From NCBI GenBank assembly GCA_964602115.1, contig CAZRQN010000039.1:1-23008 (forward strand): 23,008 nt of DNA. The letters are read 5' to 3'. Below the pieces are notes generated by a model, which ran no database searches, was not told the DNA's origin, and saw only the letters and a program-made list of their open reading frames with translations. This document shows, piece after piece, positions 10,391-15,293 of the stretch (the stretch's first letter is position 1; each line of letters opens with the position of its first letter). The translations under genes were made by a program, and so were the position numbers. The DNA comes from JANOGU01 sp964602115 (GTDB taxonomy: Bacteria > Pseudomonadota > Alphaproteobacteria > Rhodobacterales > Rhodobacteraceae).

Positions 10391-10812
10391 ACATCGGCGA
10401 AGCCTCCCGCGCCTCCGGCGTCTCGGCCAAGATGATCCGCTACTACGAGGCGACGGGCCTCATCCCCGCCGCCCAGCGGACGGGATCGGGCTACCGCGCC
10501 TATGGCCCCACCGAAGTGCGGATGCTGCGCTTCATCCGCCGCGCCCGCGACCTGGGCTTTCCGGTGGAGACGATCGGCGAGCTGCTGGCCTTGTGGCGCG
10601 ACCGCTCCCGGCACAGCGGCGACGTCAAGCGCCTGGCCGAGGGCCATATCGCGGCACTGTCCAGGCGCATCGCCGAGATGCAGGCGATGCGCGACACGCT
10701 GGCAGATCTCGCGACCGCCTGCTGCGGCGACGACCGGCCCGACTGCCCGATCCTCGCCGATCTGGAAGGCGCGGGACCCGGTCACCCGGCGCCGGGCCTG
10801 ATCCGGGCCTGA
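10387..10812 (+). CDS. cueR: CueR-type copper-responsive regulator
   Basis: A 141-residue MerR-family activator. Residues 1 to about 70 form the winged helix-turn-helix (MNIGEASRASGVSAKMIRYY, then GYRAYG), followed by a dimerisation helix. The metal loop has Cys112 and Cys120 in ACCGDDRPDCPI, and residue 77 is Ser. In E. coli CueR the same positions, Cys112, Cys120 and Ser77, define a monovalent copper/silver/gold sensor, so the specificity call is strong. An extra Cys113 adjoins the first ligand. The ATG overlaps the copA stop (ATGA), so the two are co-expressed and the protein probably activates its own operon. The last residues lie in an 11-base tandem repeat. Confidence 0.93.
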
Positions 10813-10825
10813 TCCGGGCCTGACC
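10793..10825 (+). repeat. Three 11-base tandem repeats over the cueR stop
   Basis: The unit CGGGCCTGATC occurs at 10793-10803 and 10804-10814, with a near copy (CGGGCCTGACC) at 10815-10825. The array covers the last codons and stop of cueR and extends into the gap before the next gene. Because 11 is not a multiple of 3, copy-number change would alter the C-terminal reading frame and the stop. The tail PGLIRA is probably not functional. Confidence 0.7.
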
Positions 10826-10900
10826 CGGGGTCGGGGCCATCGTGGCGGTTGCGCCGGCGGCCGGGCCGGTCCATTCCTGCGCCGTAGCGGGAGGGAAGCC

Positions 10901-11638
10901 ATGTCCAAGGCCGTCATCGTCACCGGCGCCGGCTCCGGCATCGGCCGCGCCACCGCCCGCGCCTTCCTCGCCAACGGCGACCGCGTGGCGCTGCTCGGCC
11001 GCAGGGCCGAGGCGCTGGCGGAAACGGCGGCCGGCCATCCCGATGCCCTGCCCCTGCCCTGCGACGTGACCCGGGAGGATGAGGTCGAGGCCGCCTTCGA
11101 CGCCGCCCTCCGCGCCTTCGGTCGCATCGACGTCTTGTTCAACAACGCCGGCACCGGCGCCCGCGCCGCGCCCATCGACGAGATCGCGGTGGCCGACTGG
11201 CTGGCGGTGGTCAACGTCAACCTGACCGGCGCCTTCCTCTGCGCCCGCGCCGCCTTTGCCCGCATGCGCCGCCAGGTGCCCCAGGGCGGGCGGATCATCA
11301 ACAACGGCTCGATCTCCGCCCATGCCCCGCGCCCGGGCAGCGCCCCCTATACGGCGACGAAACACGCCATCACCGGCCTGACCAGGACGCTCAGCCTCGA
11401 CGGCCGCCCCTTCGACATCGCCTGCGGCCAGATCGACATCGGCAACGCGCTGACCGACATGGCCGCCCCGATGACGCGCGGCGTCCCCCAGGCCGACGGC
11501 GCGCTGCGGGTGGAGCCGACGATGGATGTGGAGGAGGTTGCCCGCGCCGTGCTGCACATGGCGAGCCTGCCGCTTGCCACCAACGTGCAGTTCATGACCA
11601 TCATGGCGACCAAGATGCCGTTCGTCGGCCGCGGCTGA
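10901..11638 (+). CDS. SDR-family NAD(P)-dependent oxidoreductase
   Basis: A 245-residue classical short-chain dehydrogenase/reductase. The cofactor-binding TGAGSGIG is at residues 8-15, NNAG at 81-84, a catalytic Ser lies in NNGSISA, and YTATK holds Tyr150 and Lys154. The acidic/basic context after beta-2 (LLGRRAEAL) hints at NADP(H) but is not decisive. The substrate cannot be read from sequence; 3-oxoacyl reductases and sugar or alcohol dehydrogenases share this layout. A good ribosome-binding site, GGAGGGAAG, precedes the ATG. It is 88 bases after cueR on the same strand, but the tandem repeat between them and the unrelated function argue against a copper role. Confidence 0.9.
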   Translation: MSKAVIVTGAGSGIGRATARAFLANGDRVALLGRRAEALAETAAGHPDALPLPCDVTREDEVEAAFDAALRAFGRIDVLFNNAGTGARAAPIDEIAVADWLAVVNVNLTGAFLCARAAFARMRRQVPQGGRIINNGSISAHAPRPGSAPYTATKHAITGLTRTLSLDGRPFDIACGQIDIGNALTDMAAPMTRGVPQADGALRVEPTMDVEEVARAVLHMASLPLATNVQFMTIMATKMPFVGRG

Positions 11639-11652
11639 TGCGACAACAGGAC

Positions 11653-11677
11653 GGCGGCGGTGTCTGTTGACGCCGCC
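11653..11677 (+). terminator. Possible terminator hairpin after the SDR gene
   Basis: GGCGGCG (11653-11659) pairs with CGCCGCC (11671-11677) across an 11-base loop, 15 bases past the SDR stop. There is no T-run, so it is at best a weak intrinsic terminator or an RNA-end stabiliser. Its 3' half overlaps a TTGACG (11667-11672) that could be the -35 box for the riboswitch transcript. Confidence 0.35.
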
Positions 11678-11710
11678 GCCCGCCATTCGCTAAGTGACAC
11701 GTCGTTACCT

Positions 11711-11763
11711 CGTGGTGATTTGGCCGACCGGCTTGCGGCCACGTTAAACAAGCAGCTAAAGGG
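11711..11763 (+). promoter_or_regulatory. SAM-II riboswitch (orphan)
   Basis: The sequence reads CGTGGTGATTTGG, then GCTTGC, CCACG, TTAAAC and GCTAAAGGG, which matches what I know of the SAM-II (metA) aptamer of alphaproteobacteria. The H-type pseudoknot can be drawn. P1 is CGTGG (11711-11715) with CCACG (11739-11743), and the loop strand GCTTG (11731-11735) pairs with CAAGC (11749-11753). GATTT, the A-rich TTAAACA and GCTAAAGGG are the conserved unpaired or triplex parts. SAM-II binds S-adenosylmethionine and blocks the adjacent ribosome-binding site; its usual targets are metA, metZ/metY or metX. Here the sequence runs into 10 N just where the gene should start. A possible promoter is TTGACG (11667-11672) plus a weak -10 near 11690. 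Confidence 0.88.
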
Positions 11764-11764
11764 T

Positions 11765-11774
11765 NNNNNNNNNN
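11765..11774. other. Assembly gap of 10 N
   Basis: Ten undetermined bases follow the SAM-II aptamer and precede a GC-rich dispersed repeat. A fixed run of 10 N usually marks a scaffold join of unknown true length. Physical linkage across it should not be assumed. Confidence 0.98.
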
Positions 11775-11832
11775 GGCGCCATCCGCAACGCCCCGCCCCC
11801 CCCTTCCCCGCGTGCGTAGGGATGGGGTGGGG
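11775..11832. repeat. Second copy of the GC-rich dispersed repeat
   Basis: It begins GGCGCCATCCGC, the reverse complement of a word in the urtB-urtC repeat, and ends with GGGATGGGGTGGGG as that copy does. Between them is a C-rich arm. The element abuts the N gap, which suggests the assembly broke at a repeated or polymerase-stalling sequence. 11833-11888 shows no further structure or gene that I can support. Confidence 0.5.
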
Positions 11833-11888
11833 GGCCCAGGCGCACGCATGGTGCGGTCATCTGGACTCGGTGGCACCTGGGGACGCCC

Positions 11889-11965
11889 GTCCCGGGCTGG
11901 ACCCGGGACCTCGCCGGCAAGAGGCGGTGGCGGTGGTGGGCGAGGCCCCGGGTCGAGCCCGGGGC
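11889..11965. repeat. Pair of REP-like palindromes
   Basis: Two hairpins share a CCCGGG core. The first is GTCCCGGG/CCCGGGAC (11889-11896 and 11902-11909) with loop CTGGA. The second is GCCCCGGG/CCCGGGGC (11945-11952 and 11958-11965) with loop TCGAG. Paired palindromes of this form resemble REP or BIME elements between genes. Neither is followed by a T-run. They lie just past the end of the methyltransferase remnant and could have come with that locus. Confidence 0.6.
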
Positions 11966-11998
11966 GGGTCTTAATGTGTCCGACCGGTCGCGCCTGCC

Positions 11999-12109
11999 CT
12001 AGAGGTCCAGCCGCCCCTGAGCCGTCCGGTCCTCCTCCTTCGGCGCCTTGCAGAAGGCGCCGTCGCCCCGCGGAAGGCGCCCGAGCTGGAGGAACCAGAA
12101 GGGATGCCA
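11999..12109 (-). pseudogene. Probable C-terminal remnant of a DNA methyltransferase
   Basis: Reading the minus strand, an open frame ends with residues like LPRGDGAFCKAPKEED and a terminal GRLDL before a TAG stop. I recall a TFKKAP-like word followed by a charged tail as the usual end of the same methyltransferase family whose N-terminus lies at 13480-13677, on the same strand and in the right order. The frame upstream of about 12109 no longer resembles the family, and no start belongs to it. The assignment rests on memory of the family tail and needs an alignment. Confidence 0.45.
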
Positions 12110-12147
12110 CCGTGACCAACAAATGGATCCGCGTGGGGTAGTGCCGC

Positions 12148-12912
12148 CTAGAAAAGCGACGGCTGACGCGTGTCGTCCACCCGAAGAACTCCAAGGAGCT
12201 GCCAAGTTTGCGGGCGCTTGGCCATATTGCCTATACAGAACAGCATGCCCTTGCGGGGATACTCTTCGTTGAAGGTCTTGGTCATCCAATCCAAGACTGC
12301 CTGCTCCGAGCCTTCGCGCCTGAGGCCATTGAAATACATCGCATGAGCCTCCCAATCGCCATTGGCATAGTCGTGCGGTCCGGCCGCATCCTTGAACTTG
12401 AAGCGGAAGTCGTAGTGGCTGGGCTCAAGCGCCTTCAACCGCTCATCAAAGAAGGAGTCTTGGCTCGCCGCTTCAGCGAAGGTGCGACGCTCTTCTTCGA
12501 TCTCGTCAGGTTTCTTCTTCACGAAATAGAAATGCGTATCGCGCGGGCGAATCAGGGCAAGCGACCGGCCGCTGGCTTCCGCCGCCTTCACAGATGGCAT
12601 GACGAGCCCGTTCAGAAAGGGTGACCGGTCCCTGATGGGCATGCTGCCGGAAACTCGGATGCTGTCCTCCATCACATGGCAGCTTTCCACACGCCGATCA
12701 CGGGTTGGGGGGCGATACTTGAAATCCACCCAGTCCCAACGCTTGAACGCAGCAGAATCTTCGAGATGTCGAAATCGGATCGGGAAAAGCCTCTTGAACT
12801 CGCCATGGGCAGTCACCCCAGCGCAGCAGACTGTCTCCCCGTGCGTGGCGCTACGCTGCGGTAAGGCCTTCACCAAGATGGAAACGCGGCAATCTAGAAG
12901 TGTGACGGACAT
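12148..12912 (-). CDS. Uncharacterised 254-aa partner of the DUF488 protein
   Basis: I cannot assign a function. From the ATG at 12912 the product is 254 residues with no signal peptide or membrane segment. The N-terminal part, SILVKALPQRSATHGETVC then GEFKRLFPIRFRHL, resembles hypothetical proteins I have seen next to DUF488 genes, which start with an ILVKTYP-like strand and a TAGVT...IRLYP-like block. The middle is charged (FVKKKPDEIEEERR) and the end is TWQLLGVLRVDDTRQPSLF. The frame extends further upstream to 13056, but that part lies inside the DUF488 gene. The start overlaps DUF488 by 62 bases, implying coupled translation. Base composition is clearly lower in GC than the neighbouring genes, a sign of transfer. 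Confidence 0.75.
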   Translation of the reverse strand: MSVTLLDCRVSILVKALPQRSATHGETVCCAGVTAHGEFKRLFPIRFRHLEDSAAFKRWDWVDFKYRPPTRDRRVESCHVMEDSIRVSGSMPIRDRSPFLNGLVMPSVKAAEASGRSLALIRPRDTHFYFVKKKPDEIEEERRTFAEAASQDSFFDERLKALEPSHYDFRFKFKDAAGPHDYANGDWEAHAMYFNGLRREGSEQAVLDWMTKTFNEEYPRKGMLFCIGNMAKRPQTWQLLGVLRVDDTRQPSLF

Positions 12913-13366
12913 AGCGATCCGGATCGTCTCCGTAGAGGTCAAATATTCTGAAACCCGTTTCTTCAAATACTTCTTTCGCGACAATGGTCCTATGACAGGT
13001 CGTTGGATCACGTTCGAAGCAAAGAAGGCAGCTTGGCGCTGATTGAACGAAATCAACTAGACATCGCAATGCTTCCTGTGCAGCCGATGTCTGTATGTGC
13101 GCCCTGTATATGGAATCAAAGAGGCCGTATTTCCCAGCTCGAGCCGCTTCACGGCCAGGTTTTGGATCACCGAGAGATACAAAGTGGAGGTATTCGATGC
13201 CCTCATCGGCTAGCCGGGCGGCAAGCTTAGTTTTGGAGAACCCCAGTTTGCGAGATATAGGAACAGCCCGAACATCGGCCAGTCTTTCTATCCCGACGAC
13301 CTTGAGCGTTCGGACGAACCGATCAATGTCGGTCCCTTCATAGCCGATAGTGAATACAACGCTCAT
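12851..13366 (-). CDS. DUF488-family protein
   Basis: A 171-residue soluble protein. The family pattern is clear: VVFTIGYEG at residues 3-11, DVRAVPISRKLGFSK at about 31-45, HFVSLGDPK near 61-69, and a Cys-containing CLLCFERDPTTCHR block at about 113-126. I chose the ATG at 13366 because family members begin a few residues before TIGYEG and AAGAGAG lies at ribosome-binding distance; the upstream ATG at 13384 is possible. The biochemical role of DUF488 is not established; conserved Cys and His residues suggest a metal or catalytic site. The gene overlaps the partner by 62 bases. G+C is 28 of 60 at 13021-13080 just downstream, against 48 of 60 at 14041-14100. Confidence 0.85.
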   Translation of the reverse strand: MSVVFTIGYEGTDIDRFVRTLKVVGIERLADVRAVPISRKLGFSKTKLAARLADEGIEYLHFVSLGDPKPGREAARAGKYGLFDSIYRAHIQTSAAQEALRCLVDFVQSAPSCLLCFERDPTTCHRTIVAKEVFEETGFRIFDLYGDDPDRYVRHTSRLPRFHLGEGLTAA

Positions 13367-13677
13367 CTTTGCTCTCTTGGACATGCATAGCTCGCGTCTG
13401 CCGAATGAGAAGTCCTGCCCTCTCTGATTAAGCGGCTGTGTTGCAACCCCGCTGCAAGCCGTCCAGGAATCGCTCTGTTGGCCTCGTCGTTCCAGTGCCA
13501 GGTGTCGCCAAAGGCCTCGATCTGGGCCGCCGACTGCTCGCCCGAGGGGGCCTTGAACAGCACATTGTAGCTGGCGTTGGAGTTGAACGGCGGGTCGAGA
13601 TAGACGAGGTCCACGCTGTCGCTGGCGATGCTGTCGCGCAGCACCGTCAGGTTGTCGCCATAGTAGAGGTGATTCAT
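13363..13677 (-). pseudogene. Truncated site-specific DNA methyltransferase, N-terminal part
   Basis: The frame starts MNHLYYGDNLTVLRDSI and continues with LVYLDPPFNSN, the catalytic DPPF (motif IV) of amino-methyltransferases, then NVLFKAPSGEQSAAQIEAF and DTWHW. This is the start of a large family of adenine/N4-cytosine methyltransferases that normally exceed 400 residues. Resemblance stops at about residue 66 (13480). The remaining 38 codons run into the leader and start of the DUF488 gene in another frame. The SAM-binding FxGxG region and target-recognition domain are absent, so it cannot be active. A likely tail of the gene is at 11999-12109, so the middle was replaced rather than the gene simply ending here. 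Confidence 0.85.
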
Positions 13678-13881
13678 GCCCCGCCTCCTGCCCTGCCACG
13701 CTTCGCGCGTCGTGGTTGAGGAAAGCTTAACCGCTGCGGCACCGGCTTGGCGAGGGGGCAGGAAAATCCACCGCCCGCCCCATTAACTCCGCCACACTCC
13801 CTACCAAACCTTTAACGACTCACTCCAAGCCATTGATCACATTCACATAAATAAATGTCCCTCCGTGTGACGCTCCCGGGT

Positions 13882-14346
13882 TCAGCCCGTCTCGCGGCTC
13901 AGGATCCGCTCTCCGTCCCGGATCCGCCCGGTCCAGCGGAAGCCCAGCCGCTCGTAGAAGCCGCGCGCGCTGCCCTCGCGGTCGATGACGCCCAGAACCA
14001 GGCGCGGGCAACCCCAGTCCCGCGCCACTTCCAGCGCCAGGCCCACGGCCGCCCGGCCATGGCCGCAACCCTGCCGCCCGGCGGCGATCATCAGCCGCCA
14101 GAGATAGGCGGCCTCGCGGTCGTCGCCGGGTTCGTGGAACGGATATTCGCCGGGATGGACGATAGCCATCAGCCCCACCGGCTCGGCCCCGTCCCACAGG
14201 CCCCAGACATGGGCGCCCGGCTCGAAGGGCGCCTGGGCGAAGGTCTTCACATTGGGCGCGACCAGCCCCTGCTGGTCGGGCCGCACGGAAAGCTCGATCA
14301 GCGCCTGCAAGTGGTCGCGGGTGACCTGCCGCTTCTGCAGCGTCAC
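13882..14346 (-). CDS. GNAT-family N-acetyltransferase
   Basis: A 154-residue acetyl-CoA-dependent acyltransferase. The acetyl-CoA-binding motif A is RQGCGHGRAAVGLALE near residues 95-110, preceded by the strand YLWRLMIAA. The C-terminal motif B is LGVIDREGSARGFYERLGF, typical of GNATs. I chose the GTG at 14346 because it overlaps the stop of the upstream dehydrogenase (GTGA) and because the sequence immediately after it (TLQKRQVTRDHL) begins the fold. Longer frames to the right run through the dehydrogenase gene. The acceptor substrate is unknown; related proteins acetylate polyamines or small amines. No T-run terminator is seen after it. Confidence 0.85.
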   Translation of the reverse strand: MTLQKRQVTRDHLQALIELSVRPDQQGLVAPNVKTFAQAPFEPGAHVWGLWDGAEPVGLMAIVHPGEYPFHEPGDDREAAYLWRLMIAAGRQGCGHGRAAVGLALEVARDWGCPRLVLGVIDREGSARGFYERLGFRWTGRIRDGERILSRETG

Positions 14347-15209
14347 CGCGTCAGCCGCTTGATCAGCGAGGAGGTGTCGAACCGCCCGCCGCCCATGGCC
14401 TGCACCTCGCCGTAGAACTGATCGACCAGCGCCGTGACCGGCAGGCTCGCCCCCATCTCGCGGGCGGCGGCGAGGCAGATGGCCAGGTCCTTGCGCATCC
14501 AGTCCACTGCGAAGCCGAAGTCGAAGCGGTCCTCCAGCATGGTCTTGTGACGGTTGGCCATCTGCCAGGAGCCGGCGGCGCCCTGCGAGATGACCTCCAC
14601 CACGGCCGCGCCGTCCATCCCGGCCTTCTTGCCGAAGGCCAGCGCCTCGGCCAGGCCCTGGACAAGGCCGGCGATGGCGATCTGGTTCATCATCTTGGCG
14701 ATCTGGCCGGCGCCCGGGCCGCCGAGCCGGCGGCAGATGCGGGCATAGGCGGCCATCACCGGTTCGGCTGCGGCATAGTCCGCTTCCGTGCCCCCGCACA
14801 TGATCGAAAGCTGCCCGTTCTCCGCCCCCGCCTGCCCGCCGGAGACCGGCGCATCGACGAAGCCGAGCCCGCGCGACGCGGCGATCGCCTGCAACTCGCG
14901 GGTGACGGTGGCGGAGACGGTGGTATGGTCGATGAACACCGCCCCGGGATCCATGCCGACGAAGGCGCCGTCGGGGCCGAGGCAGACCGCGCGCAGGTCG
15001 TCGTCATTGCCGACGCAGGCCAGGACGAAATGCTGTCCCAGCGCCGCCTCGCGCGGGCTCGCCGCCGCGCGGCCGCCGTTCTTCTCCACCCAGCCGGCAG
15101 CGCGGGAGGGCGTGCGGTTGAAGACAGTCACCTCATGCCCGCGCGCCTTGAGATGCCGCGCCATCGGCCCGCCCATCACCCCCAGGCCCAGAAACGCCAC
15201 TTTCGCCAT
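14343..15209 (-). CDS. NAD(P)-dependent beta-hydroxyacid dehydrogenase (3-hydroxyisobutyrate dehydrogenase family)
   Basis: A 288-residue two-domain dehydrogenase. The Rossmann motif is GLGVMG at residues 8-13, the substrate-binding block is DAPVSGG at 119-125, and the catalytic Lys is Lys172 in GQIAKMMNQ. NRTPSR after beta-2, with Arg at residue 32, favours NADP(H). The family includes 3-hydroxyisobutyrate, tartronate semialdehyde and glyoxylate/succinic semialdehyde reductases. Without valine-degradation or glyoxylate genes nearby the substrate is undecided, so I give no symbol. It is divergent from the acylase gene with 84 bases between starts, and it shares a 4-base overlap with the GNAT gene. 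Confidence 0.92.
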   Translation of the reverse strand: MAKVAFLGLGVMGGPMARHLKARGHEVTVFNRTPSRAAGWVEKNGGRAAASPREAALGQHFVLACVGNDDDLRAVCLGPDGAFVGMDPGAVFIDHTTVSATVTRELQAIAASRGLGFVDAPVSGGQAGAENGQLSIMCGGTEADYAAAEPVMAAYARICRRLGGPGAGQIAKMMNQIAIAGLVQGLAEALAFGKKAGMDGAAVVEVISQGAAGSWQMANRHKTMLEDRFDFGFAVDWMRKDLAICLAAAREMGASLPVTALVDQFYGEVQAMGGGRFDTSSLIKRLTR

Positions 15210-15293
15210 GACAGCCCCCCGCGAATTGCCCCCGACCGGGGCTTGGACTAGGTATCGGCTGCGTCTGTCCCGTCAAGGCCGCTGCTCTTGCCC

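Noticed and set aside
11660..12194. Open frames spanning the N gap and the REP-like repeats, on both strands.
   Set aside because: They read through undetermined bases and repeat DNA, and have no domain or ribosome-binding support.
12912..13056. Upstream extension of the 254-aa partner protein to 302 residues.
   Set aside because: The added 48 residues lie within the DUF488 coding region and do not resemble the family N-terminus.
13480..13677. Identification of the methyltransferase fragment as the cell-cycle enzyme CcrM.
   Set aside because: The N-terminus (LYYGDNL, LDPPFNSN) fits a different amino-methyltransferase family; CcrM has a DPPY-type motif with different surroundings.
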